Shown: piece after piece, positions 1 through 6,890 of the stretch | Layout of the letters: each line of letters opens with the position of its first letter | Numbering within the stretch: position 1 is the stretch's first letter | Source: Paracoccaceae bacterium | GTDB taxonomy: Bacteria > Pseudomonadota > Alphaproteobacteria > Rhodobacterales > Rhodobacteraceae | Direction: 5' to 3' | Assembly: GCA_007131945.1 (NCBI GenBank) | Contig: SLPP01000176.1 | Span: 1 to 7,233, forward strand | Length of the DNA: 7,233 nucleotides | The notes under the pieces: generated by a model | The model's database searches: none | Seen by the model: the letters and a program-made list of their open reading frames with translations, nothing else | What the model was told of the DNA's origin: nothing | Translations under genes and position numbers: made by a program

Positions 1-2
1 AA

Positions 3-374
3 TCCAAGCAGGGAATACGACTTGTCGCAAGCACAACCGGGCGAAGAGTGCCGCAGGGACCCCTTGGCCAATGGGCCTTCCCCGATCAGGTGCCGGTTTC
101 AGGCTTACTGCATTACGGTCTGGGTGCACCGACCAAGGTGGCCAGCGAAGCGGCCTTCTGCGGCAATAACGGCCAGCGGCTGCTGTCGCGCAGCCTCGGG
201 TCGTCGAACATTCTGGAGGTTATCAGGAGTTTACTGTGCGGCAGGCGTGTTTTGACCTGCGCTGGGCGTTGTCCAAATGTCGCAGGATTACGCCGTTCTC
301 GTCGCAATTTTGCGATATTAAAACATACACTTAACCACTCGCGTTCCGACTATGTTCGTGTTGCACTTTGGTAG
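3..374 (+). CDS. Possible 3' end of a gene entering from the left (unrecognised)
   Basis: One plus-strand frame is open from the window edge to a TAG at 372-374. The first two thirds (to about position 240) have fairly GC-rich third positions and a plausible residue mix. The remainder is rich in Arg and Cys and does not look like a folded domain. I recognise no family. The first ATG in this frame is at 48 without a convincing ribosome binding site, so if real the gene probably begins upstream of the window. Two other frames are also open for long parts of this stretch, so chance is a serious alternative. The stretch 1-393 otherwise holds nothing I can name. Its end (about 305-345) is AT-rich, but I could not find a convincing -35/-10 pair for the next gene. 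Confidence 0.22.
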   Translation, partial: SKQGIRLVASTTGRRVPQGPLGQWAFPDQVPVSGLLHYGLGAPTKVASEAAFCGNNGQRLLSRSLGSSNILEVIRSLLCGRRVLTCAGRCPNVAGLRRSRRNFAILKHTLNHSRSDYVRVALW

Positions 375-393
375 TAGACTGTAGGAGCTGGCC

Positions 394-996
394 ATGCCGT
401 CATTCGTCACGGTTTCCCGAGCCGCCGCGATTCTCGGCTTTGCGTCGGAGACGCTACGCCTGCGCGTGCACCACAACACGCCGTTTCTAACCGTGGCTCC
501 CGGTCGTACGCAGCCGTATGGAGCGGAAGAGCTGCTCGCTATCGCGCTTGCGCATTCGATTGAAGTTAGCACGCGCCTCCCGTGGCGAGAAGCCGCGCGC
601 GGCGTCCGAAAGACCCAAGGGGCTCGGCAGTTCCTACGGACCGTGGTGAAGGGGGCAGCACAGGCGGCGAGACTTCACATCGTCGGGTGGTCGAAAGTCG
701 CGGACTGCACATCCGCACCGGCGATTGAATGGGAGAGCGCTGATCTTACCGACATCACCGAAGTTGTCACGGCGCGGACACTCCGAACCCAGGACAGGCT
801 CGGCATCGGCATCGTTTGCGCATTTCCGATCTTGGCGGCATGGCAGTTGCTTCAAGCAAAGGCGACAACCGCCGGCTTCGCCGTTTCGGCCGCGGGCGTA
901 GTGCCGCGCAAGCCGTCCTGCATCGGCGCAGACTTCGTAGAAAAGGCAGATCCAGAGTTACGAGCGCGGCGATCGTGCGAGGTTTTGTCGCGGTGA
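394..996 (+). CDS. MerR-like helix-turn-helix protein, element cargo or regulator
   Basis: This encodes a 200-residue protein of unknown precise function. Residues about 5-65 resemble a MerR-type winged helix: TVSRAAAILGFASETLRL suits the recognition helix, and a PYGAEEL segment suits the step into the second helix. No cysteine-rich metal-binding end or known effector domain follows. The C-terminal half (about 75-200) matches nothing I recognise. It includes a short hydrophobic run near residues 136-154 that could be a buried helix or a weak membrane segment. The start is well supported: AGGAG at 383-387 lies six bases before the ATG at 394. Its base composition is less GC-biased than the downstream chromosomal genes, fitting acquired DNA. 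Its place before the small gene and the integrase suggests an element regulator or directionality factor, which is inference. Confidence 0.6.
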   Translation: MPSFVTVSRAAAILGFASETLRLRVHHNTPFLTVAPGRTQPYGAEELLAIALAHSIEVSTRLPWREAARGVRKTQGARQFLRTVVKGAAQAARLHIVGWSKVADCTSAPAIEWESADLTDITEVVTARTLRTQDRLGIGIVCAFPILAAWQLLQAKATTAGFAVSAAGVVPRKPSCIGADFVEKADPELRARRSCEVLSR

Positions 997-1035
997 GAAC
1001 CGCAACTTCCGGGTGGTGCCTCCCGCCCGGATTAT

Positions 1036-1071
1036 CCGCCGGCGGTTGGCCGGCAGGCGCAGGGTAGCGCC
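1036..1071. repeat. Cluster of short palindromes before the small gene and integrase
   Basis: A 10-bp perfect palindrome (CCGCCGGCGG, 1036-1045) overlaps an inverted repeat GCCGGC (1039-1044) / GCCGGC (1049-1054), and a 5-bp hairpin GGCGC/GCGCC with a six-base loop follows at 1056-1071. No T-tract follows, so an intrinsic terminator is unlikely. The location, 70-100 bases before the small gene and integrase, suits a regulator or excisionase binding region, but short GC palindromes are frequent in such DNA. Confidence 0.25.
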
Positions 1072-1137
1072 ACGTTACCAGGCGGTTCTTCTCCATGCGA
1101 GGTCGCCCGGGACCGAACAAGGCAGGAGGGACAGGAC

Positions 1138-1368
1138 ATGGCAAGGGGACCGAAACGCAGAGCTGACGCGGCGCATGCCGCGGTCAGGTTGCCGACGAAC
1201 GCAGAGATTCACCGCGTGATCAAGGCCGTGCAAGACCGCGGCCTCACTGTGACGGGCGTCGAGGTCGGCGCCGTTCGAAAGGTCATGATCCGCACCGCGA
1301 CCATGGGCGAGTCCTCAGCCGACGCGGCGCTCGACGTCTGGCAGCGGCGCCGGTCCAATGCGGCTTAA
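1138..1368 (+). CDS. Small integrase-associated protein, 76 residues, function unknown
   Basis: This small basic protein begins with MARGPKRRADAAHAAVRLP and then has an alpha/beta-looking core, NAEIHRVIKAVQDRGLTVTGVEVG, split here as NAEIHRVIKAVQDRG and LTVTGVEVG. The start is strong: GGAGGG (1126-1131) lies six bases before the ATG. Its TAA stop (1366-1368) overlaps the integrase ATG at 1358 by 11 bases, so the two genes are almost certainly translationally coupled. Small genes directly before an integrase often encode excisionases or recombination directionality factors. No MerR/Xis-type helix-turn-helix is evident in this one, so that role is only a contextual guess. The name given is deliberately neutral. 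Confidence 0.72.
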   Translation: MARGPKRRADAAHAAVRLPTNAEIHRVIKAVQDRGLTVTGVEVGAVRKVMIRTATMGESSADAALDVWQRRRSNAA

Positions 1369-2554
1369 GATCGGCGGCATCAATACCGTCAGAAAGGAGC
1401 TCGCCAGCGGCGAGGTCCGCGTCTACCGCTATCACCGCGCCACCCGTGCGCCGTTGCCCGGTGAGCCTGGAAGCCCCGAATTCCTGCAGGCCTATGCCGA
1501 GGCCGAAGCCTCACGCCCAGCGCGCGCCGCGATCCTGGCGACGGAGATCGCCGATTATCTACGCAGCCCGCATTTCGCGAAAAAGCGCGACACCACCAAG
1601 CGGGAGTATCGGCGTCTTGCGATGAAGCTCGAGGCCGCCTTCGGCGACATGCCTCTGCGCGCGCTCGAGTCGCGAAAGGCCGCGGGTGTGTTCCTGGACT
1701 GGCACGAGGATGTCGCGCTCGACACGCCCCGCGAGGCCGACAACGCGCTGCAGCTCCTGTCGATGCTCCTGCGCCGGGCCTTCCGGCGCGGCCGGATCCG
1801 GTCCAACCCGCTGGCGGAAGGCTTCGAGCGCCAGCACCAGGGCGATCGCGCTGACATGATCTGGACCGAGCAGGACGTTGCCAAGTTCATGGAGGGCGCG
1901 TCCGTGGAGCTGCAACAGGCACTGATCGTCTTCATGCACACCGGGCAGCGCTACGGCGACGTGGTGCGCATGCGCTGGGCGGACTATGACGGCGAGGTGA
2001 TCCGCCTGATGCAGCGCAAGACCCGCGAGCCCGTCGAGATCCCGTGCACGGCCGCCCTGCGGCGCATGCTGGACGCCATGCCCCGGACGGGGCCCTATGT
2101 CCTGACCCAAGCCGACGGGCGCCCCTGGTTCACCGAGGGCGACGACAAGGCGCTGTCGAAGGCCTGGGCGGCCCACATGCGCGCCGCGGGCCTCTATCGC
2201 GAGGACCCGGCCGAGCGGCTGCAGCTGCGGGACCTGCGCGGGACAACCATGACGCTGCTTTTCGAGGCGGGCGCCGGGATCGGCCAGGTGGCCGCGATAA
2301 CCGGCCACACGCTCAAGAGCGCGGCCTCGATCCTCGAGCGGTACCGGAAGCGGACCAGGGCCGCGGCCGTGACTGCCATGAAGGCCTTCGAGGACTCGCC
2401 CGGAGCGGCTTTTGCAAACCGCCTGCAAACCAGGAATCGGGCCGCGCTGGGTGCGGCCGTTAAATCGAAAGGAGATCAAGACGATGGATGGTACCGCCTG
2501 CCCGACTCGAACGGGCGACCCCCAGATCCACAATCTGGTGCTCTAACCAACTGA
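1358..2554 (+). CDS. int: Tyrosine recombinase (site-specific integrase)
   Basis: This 398-residue integrase would catalyse integration and excision of the element at tRNA-His. The order is a short N-terminal arm-type region (about 1-45), a SAM-like core-binding domain (about 48-150) and a catalytic domain (about 170-340). Catalytic residues visible are Arg198 (in TGQRYGDVV), Lys221, Arg294 (in RDLRGT), His317 (in ITGHTLKS) and the nucleophile Tyr329 (in ILERYRKRT). The first His of the usual HxxR box is Arg291 here, a variation tolerated in some families. The ATG at 1358 has no good ribosome binding site and overlaps the previous gene, indicating coupling. Residues 378-398 are read from the antisense strand of the tRNA gene, with the TGA stop at 2552-2554 inside the tRNA D arm. 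The C-terminal tail would therefore differ in the excised circle. Confidence 0.93.
   Translation: MRLKIGGINTVRKELASGEVRVYRYHRATRAPLPGEPGSPEFLQAYAEAEASRPARAAILATEIADYLRSPHFAKKRDTTKREYRRLAMKLEAAFGDMPLRALESRKAAGVFLDWHEDVALDTPREADNALQLLSMLLRRAFRRGRIRSNPLAEGFERQHQGDRADMIWTEQDVAKFMEGASVELQQALIVFMHTGQRYGDVVRMRWADYDGEVIRLMQRKTREPVEIPCTAALRRMLDAMPRTGPYVLTQADGRPWFTEGDDKALSKAWAAHMRAAGLYREDPAERLQLRDLRGTTMTLLFEAGAGIGQVAAITGHTLKSAASILERYRKRTRAAAVTAMKAFEDSPGAAFANRLQTRNRAALGAAVKSKGDQDDGWYRLPDSNGRPPDPQSGALTN
2489..2530. other. Putative attachment site (att) in the tRNA-His 3' half
   Basis: The junction between element and chromosome should lie within the tRNA 3' part, from the CCA end (2489) towards the anticodon loop (2527-2533), since integrases of this kind usually recombine in the T arm or anticodon arm. 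The exact core cannot be defined because the partner att copy is outside the window. Evidence is the integrase overlap and orientation, with the element on the 3' side of an intact tRNA. Confidence 0.6.
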
Positions 2555-2565
2555 GCTAAGGCGGC
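2489..2565 (-). tRNA. tRNA-His (anticodon GTG)
   Basis: The minus strand folds into a complete cloverleaf of 77 bases including an encoded CCA. The acceptor stem GCCGCCT pairs with AGGCGGT (closing G-T wobble). The D stem is GCTC/GAGC, the anticodon stem CCAGA/TCTGG encloses TTGTGGA with GTG at 2529-2531, and the T stem GCCCG/CGGGC encloses TTCGAGT. The base before position 1 is T rather than the near-universal G-1, and the discriminator (2492) is A rather than C. That is the known alphaproteobacterial form of tRNA-His, read by a matching histidyl-tRNA synthetase. The gene appears functional despite hosting the integration site, and its native promoter lies upstream. Confidence 0.97.
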
Positions 2566-2574
2566 ACTGGCTGC

Positions 2575-2603
2575 GATTTACGCGTGACGGGGCGTGAATG
2601 CAA
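2575..2603 (-). promoter_or_regulatory. Promoter of tRNA-His
   Basis: On the minus strand TTGCAT (2603-2598), a 17-base spacer and TAAATC (2580-2575) form a sigma-70-type promoter. The -10 box ends nine bases before tRNA position 1, so transcription would begin a few bases before the mature end. The same -35 hexamer and spacing recur before ffs. Confidence 0.7.
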
Positions 2604-2672
2604 GGGTTCGGTGCTTGAAATCGCACCAGTGCTGGCGTAACGCTCGGGGCCTGCCGCGGGCCGGAGGGGGGC

Positions 2673-2909
2673 ATGGGGATCAACCGGGAAAGCGACATCG
2701 CCGCCAACCTCCAGATCGGACCGACGACGCTGGGCATGGTGCGGATCTATGTCGAGGCCGAGGGGGTCGAGCTGCCGCTCGATTTCGATCCCGACGAGGC
2801 CGAGGAGATCGCCGAGGAGTTGCGCGGAGCGGCCCAGGCGGCGCGCGCGATGCGGGCTGGCGGCGGAAAGCCGGACCCTCGGGGCGGCGGTCGGAAATCC
2901 CGGCGCTGA
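2673..2909 (+). CDS. Small conserved acidic protein (DUF6324-like), function unknown
   Basis: This 78-residue cytoplasmic protein starts MGINRESDIAANLQIGPTTL. It continues with a beta-rich segment ending in VELPLDFDPDEAEEIAEEL (about 30-50), an acidic helix, and a basic Gly/Arg-rich tail (64-78). From memory the N-terminal two thirds resemble a small family of Rhodobacterales proteins annotated DUF6324; this is recognition, not a search result. The ATG at 2673 follows GGAGG (2663-2667) at five bases. The gene diverges from tRNA-His and converges on ffs, with only 30 bases between its stop and the ffs 3' end, so it is probably a monocistron. Nothing in sequence or context gives a biochemical role. 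Confidence 0.8.
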   Translation: MGINRESDIAANLQIGPTTLGMVRIYVEAEGVELPLDFDPDEAEEIAEELRGAAQAARAMRAGGGKPDPRGGGRKSRR

Positions 2910-2939
2910 GAACCGTTTCGGCGATTGCTACTGCGGAAA

Positions 2940-3036
2940 GTGAGAGGCCGGGCACGACCCAGGCGAATCTCGTTGCGGCTGCTTCCTTCCGGACCTGACC
3001 GGGTTGGCGAGGAACCTGCCCGCGCCGACCTCTCAC
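2940..3036 (-). ncRNA. ffs: Signal recognition particle RNA (4.5S type)
   Basis: The minus strand contains the hallmark SRP domain IV sequence, with GGTCAGGTCCGGAAGGAAGC then AGCC (complement of 2977-3000): the conserved GGAA tetraloop flanked by the asymmetric and symmetric internal loops that bind Ffh. The ends are closed by a perfect 8-bp helix, GTGAGAGG (3036-3029) with CCTCTCAC (2947-2940), giving one long hairpin of about 97 nt and no Alu domain, typical of the short bacterial form. The RNA pairs with Ffh and FtsY to target nascent membrane proteins to the Sec translocon. Exact mature ends are inferred from the terminal helix. Several spurious open frames cross this gene on both strands. 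Confidence 0.95.
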
Positions 3037-3040
3037 GCGC

Positions 3041-3069
3041 CATCTATGCGTTCCGCGCGCCCGATGCAA
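3041..3069 (-). promoter_or_regulatory. Promoter of ffs
   Basis: On the minus strand TTGCAT (3069-3064), a 17-base spacer and TAGATG (3046-3041) precede the ffs terminal helix by four bases. This places the start at about 3036-3034, at the predicted RNA 5' end. The -35 box and spacing match those of the tRNA-His promoter. Confidence 0.7.
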
Positions 3070-3083
3070 GCCGGCAGGCCAGA

Positions 3084-3111
3084 TTGCGCCCGGCGCGCGA
3101 TCTGCGATACT
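3084..3111 (+). promoter_or_regulatory. Candidate promoter of the TetR-family gene
   Basis: TTGCGC (3084-3089), a 16-base spacer and GATACT (3106-3111) give a reasonable sigma-70-type promoter about 40 bases before the ATG, back to back with the ffs promoter. An imperfect dyad GGCGC (3092-3096) / GCGCC (3112-3116) straddles the -10 box and could be an autoregulatory operator, but it is short and in GC-rich DNA. Confidence 0.4.
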
Positions 3112-3151
3112 GCGCCACCCGGGGCCCTCGCGCCCGCAGCGTTCGGGGCTC

Positions 3152-3769
3152 ATGAGCAAGCGCGGCTATCATCACGGCAACCTGCGCCAGGCGCTGGTCG
3201 AGGCGACGCTGGAACTCATCGCCGAGAAGGGGCCGGCGGGGTTCACCATGGCCGAGGCGGCGAAGCTCGCCGAGGTCTCGGCGGCGGCGCCCTATCGCCA
3301 CTTCACCGGCCGGGAGGACCTGATCGCCGAGGTGGCGCTGCAGGGCTACGAGCTCTTCGCCGATCTGCTGGAATATGCCTGGAACGACGGCAAGCCTTCC
3401 GTCCTGCGCGCCTTCGAGGCCGTCGGGCGCGCCTATCTCGCCTTCGCGCGCAAGCATCCGGGCCATTACATCGCCATGTTCGAAAGCGGCGTCTCGCCGG
3501 GCCAGACGCCCGAGCTTGCCGCCGCGGTCGAGCGGGTCAACCGCGTCATGGTGCGCGCGGCAGAGGCGCTGTCGGCGCGCCTGCCGCCCGACCGGCGGCC
3601 GCCGGCGGCGATGTTCTCGGCCCATGTCGCGGCGCTGAGCCACGGCATCGTCGAGCTCTATGCCCGCGGCAAGCCCGGCGCGCGCAGCCCCTTCACACCC
3701 GAGGAACTGCTGGAATCCGGGGTCGGCATCTACCTGCGCGGGCTGGGGCTGATCGACACCGACTGCTGA
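3152..3769 (+). CDS. TetR/AcrR-family transcriptional regulator
   Basis: This 205-residue repressor-type protein has an N-terminal TetR DNA-binding domain. It opens with GYHHGNLRQALVEATLELI, followed by the helix-turn-helix at about 31-51 (FTMAEAAKLAEVS then AAPYRHF). The C-terminal ligand-binding and dimerisation domain (about 80-200) resembles the WHG-type domain frequent in this subfamily (PF13305, from memory). The length is normal and the gene is intact. The start at 3152 keeps the family's usual N-terminus; the ribosome binding site is weak (GGGG at 3145-3148). The ligand is unknown. Targets might include its own promoter or the palindromes downstream. Nothing ties it to the bkd genes, which lie beyond a DUF2852 gene and terminators. 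Confidence 0.92.
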   Translation: MSKRGYHHGNLRQALVEATLELIAEKGPAGFTMAEAAKLAEVSAAAPYRHFTGREDLIAEVALQGYELFADLLEYAWNDGKPSVLRAFEAVGRAYLAFARKHPGHYIAMFESGVSPGQTPELAAAVERVNRVMVRAAEALSARLPPDRRPPAAMFSAHVAALSHGIVELYARGKPGARSPFTPEELLESGVGIYLRGLGLIDTDC

Positions 3770-3783
3770 GCCCGCGGACGGGC
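3770..3783 (+). terminator. Weak hairpin after the TetR-family gene
   Basis: GCCCG (3770-3774), a CGGA loop and CGGGC (3779-3783) form a 5-bp stem immediately after the stop codon. No T-tract follows, so it is at best a weak or protein-assisted terminator or a stabilising 3' end. Confidence 0.25.
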
Positions 3784-3805
3784 GATCGGCGGCGCGGGGC
3801 GGGAT

Positions 3806-3844
3806 GGTCCACGCGTGGACCGTTCGGTAAACATCTGATATAAT
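3806..3844 (+). promoter_or_regulatory. 16-bp palindrome overlapping a TATAAT promoter
   Basis: GGTCCACGCGTGGACC (3806-3821) is a perfect 16-bp palindrome. Its right arm supplies TGGACC (3816-3821), exactly 17 bases before a consensus TATAAT (3839-3844). This looks like a repressible promoter with an operator over the -35 box. Transcription would start near 3851, about 160 bases before the DUF2852 ATG. The leader has no convincing reading frame, so it is either a long 5' leader or a small RNA start. A GC palindrome alone could be a coincidence; the overlap with a consensus -10 makes it more credible. Confidence 0.55.
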
Positions 3845-3935
3845 GTAGTTAATCTCAGCCGTTAACCTCATTGAAAGTTTCGCGCGGGGTGCGGGGAGCG
3901 CGCGGCGGGAGCGTGAGAAAAATCGACTCCGACCC

Positions 3936-3965
3936 CTTGAAACGCCGCTTGACCTTCCCACCTAT
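3936..3965 (+). promoter_or_regulatory. Heat-shock-sigma-like promoter candidate
   Basis: CTTGAAA (3936-3942), 14 bases, then CCCACCTAT (3957-3965) resembles the sigma-32 (RpoH) pattern CTTGAAA / CCCCATnT. It overlaps the housekeeping-type promoter that follows, so the DUF2852 gene may have stacked promoters. The -10 match is imperfect. Confidence 0.35.
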
Positions 3966-3978
3966 GTTAATGTAAATA
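3949..3978 (+). promoter_or_regulatory. Promoter of the DUF2852 gene
   Basis: TTGACC (3949-3954), an 18-base spacer and TAAATA (3973-3978) form a sigma-70-type promoter. The -10 box sits inside the 23-bp inverted repeat at 3965-3987, so binding there should block transcription. AAGGAG (3996-4001) gives a strong ribosome binding site eight bases before the ATG. Confidence 0.6.
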
Positions 3979-3987
3979 ACATTAACA
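3965..3987. promoter_or_regulatory. Perfect 23-bp inverted repeat, probable repressor operator
   Basis: TGTTAATGT (3965-3973) and ACATTAACA (3979-3987) are exact reverse complements around the 5-base centre AAATA. The element is AT-rich inside GC-rich DNA, spans the -10 region of the DUF2852 promoter and ends 22 bases before the start codon. Size and symmetry fit a dimeric helix-turn-helix repressor. I cannot assign the regulator. The nearby TetR-family protein is one candidate. Confidence 0.7.
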
Positions 3988-4009
3988 CCGGAACCAAGGA
4001 GACACACCG

Positions 4010-5873
<1,864 letters not shown>

Positions 5874-5874
5874 C

Positions 5875-6888
5875 ATGGCCCGCATGACCATGATCGAGGC
5901 GATCCGCTCGGCGATGGACGTCTCGATGGGCCGCGACGAGAAGGTCGTCGTCTTCGGCGAGGATGTCGGCTATTTCGGCGGGGTCTTCCGCTGCACGCAA
6001 GGGCTGCAGCAGAAATACGGCGTCACCCGCTGCTTCGACGCGCCGATCAACGAGGCGGGCATCGTCGGCACCGCGATCGGCATGGCCGCCTACGGGCTGA
6101 GGCCCTGCGTCGAGATCCAGTTCGCCGACTATGTCTACCCGGCCTACGACCAGATCGTGTCCGAGGCGGCGCGCATCCGCTACCGCTCGAACGGGCAGTT
6201 CACCTGCCCGATCGTCGTGCGCATGCCGACCGGCGGCGGCATCTTCGGCGGGCAGACCCACAGCCAGTCGCCCGAGGCGCTGTTCACCCATGTCTCGGGC
6301 CTGAAGACCGTGGTGCCGTCGAACCCGCACGACGCCAAGGGCCTCTTGATCGCGGCGATCGAAGATCCCGACCCGGTGATCTTCCTCGAGCCGAAGCGGC
6401 TCTACAACGGCCCCTTCGACGGCCATCACGACCGCCCCGTCACGCCCTGGTCGAAGCATCCGCTGGGCGAGGTGCCCGAGGGGCATTTCACCGTGCCGCT
6501 AGGCGAGGCGGTGGTGCGCCGGCCGGGCAGCGCGGTCACGGTCCTGACCTATGGCACGATGGTGCATGTCGCCGAGGCGGCGGCCGGGGAATCGGGCGTC
6601 GATGCCGAGGTGATCGACCTGCGCACGCTCCTGCCCTATGACCTCGAGGCGATCACCGCCTCGGTGCGCAAGACCCGGCGCTGCGTCGTGGTGCACGAGG
6701 CGACGCTGACCTCGGGCTACGGCGCGGAGCTCGTCTCGCTCGTGCAGGAGGAATGCTTCTGGCACCTCGAGGCGCCGGTGGCGCGGGTGGCGGGCTACGA
6801 CACGCCCTACCCGCATGCCCAGGAATGGGACTATTTCCCCGGGCCGAAGCGCGTCGCCGAGGCGCTCATCGCGACGATGGAGGCGTGA
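5875..6888 (+). CDS. bkdA2: Branched-chain 2-oxo acid dehydrogenase, E1 beta subunit
   Basis: This 337-residue subunit completes the E1 heterotetramer. The N-terminal transketolase-type pyrimidine-binding domain (about 4-180) includes GEDVGYFGGVFRC (28-40), Glu60 in INEAGIVGTA, which should be the residue that activates thiamine diphosphate, and the GGGIFGGQTHSQSPEA segment. The C-terminal transketolase domain (about 200-325) includes VIDLRTLLPYDLEAI and VVVHEATLTSGYGAELV. Segments such as EPKRLYNGPFDGHHDRPVTP and TPYPHAQEWDYFPGP match what I remember of Pseudomonas putida BkdA2 almost exactly, favouring the branched-chain over the pyruvate enzyme. The ATG at 5875 is coupled to the bkdA1 stop; an in-frame ATG at 5884 is possible. 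Confidence 0.97.
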   Translation: MARMTMIEAIRSAMDVSMGRDEKVVVFGEDVGYFGGVFRCTQGLQQKYGVTRCFDAPINEAGIVGTAIGMAAYGLRPCVEIQFADYVYPAYDQIVSEAARIRYRSNGQFTCPIVVRMPTGGGIFGGQTHSQSPEALFTHVSGLKTVVPSNPHDAKGLLIAAIEDPDPVIFLEPKRLYNGPFDGHHDRPVTPWSKHPLGEVPEGHFTVPLGEAVVRRPGSAVTVLTYGTMVHVAEAAAGESGVDAEVIDLRTLLPYDLEAITASVRKTRRCVVVHEATLTSGYGAELVSLVQEECFWHLEAPVARVAGYDTPYPHAQEWDYFPGPKRVAEALIATMEA

Positions 6889-6890
6889 GG

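Larger units (their letters stand above)
1..2490. mobile_element. Right-hand end of an integrated element in tRNA-His (partial)
   Basis: The stretch left of the tRNA-His 3' end reads as part of an integrative element such as a prophage, satellite or genomic island. The visible signs are a tyrosine recombinase pointing at and overlapping the tRNA 3' half, a small gene overlapping the integrase start, a MerR-like regulator gene, and patchy lower-GC sequence (for example 305-345) in an otherwise very GC-rich window. Tyrosine recombinases commonly use tRNA 3' ends as attachment sites and rebuild an intact tRNA on integration. I searched the left part by eye for a second copy of the tRNA 3' end and found none, so the other boundary should lie outside the window. 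No structural phage, conjugation or defence gene is visible, so the class of element is open. Confidence 0.75.

Noticed and set aside
1..1357. Second att copy (repeat of the tRNA-His 3' end) within the element
   Set aside because: I looked for the T-arm and acceptor sequence on both strands and found no match, so the element boundary is not in this part.
1559..2533. 324-codon open frame on the minus strand across the integrase
   Set aside because: It is a shadow of the integrase gene in high-GC DNA, with a Gly/Arg/Val/His-rich composition and no recognisable domain, while the plus strand shows all catalytic residues of a tyrosine recombinase.
2594..2998. 134-codon plus-strand frame over the small conserved gene and ffs
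   Set aside because: It runs into the SRP RNA and conflicts with the 78-residue gene, which has its own ribosome binding site and a sensible acidic product.
3004..3843. 279-codon plus-strand frame overlapping ffs and the TetR-family gene
   Set aside because: It begins inside the SRP RNA and reads the regulator out of frame, giving an Arg/Ala/Gly-rich product with no domain.
3849..3865. CtrA-like TTAA...TTAA pair
   Set aside because: The gap is nine bases instead of the seven required by the CtrA consensus.
3044..3961. 305-codon minus-strand frame opposite the TetR-family gene
   Set aside because: It is antisense to a clear TetR protein, also covers the palindromic promoter region and has no family resemblance.
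3871..3975. Small TTG-initiated frame downstream of the TATAAT promoter
   Set aside because: It has no ribosome binding site, an Arg/Gly-rich product and ends within the downstream operator; it is more likely untranslated leader.
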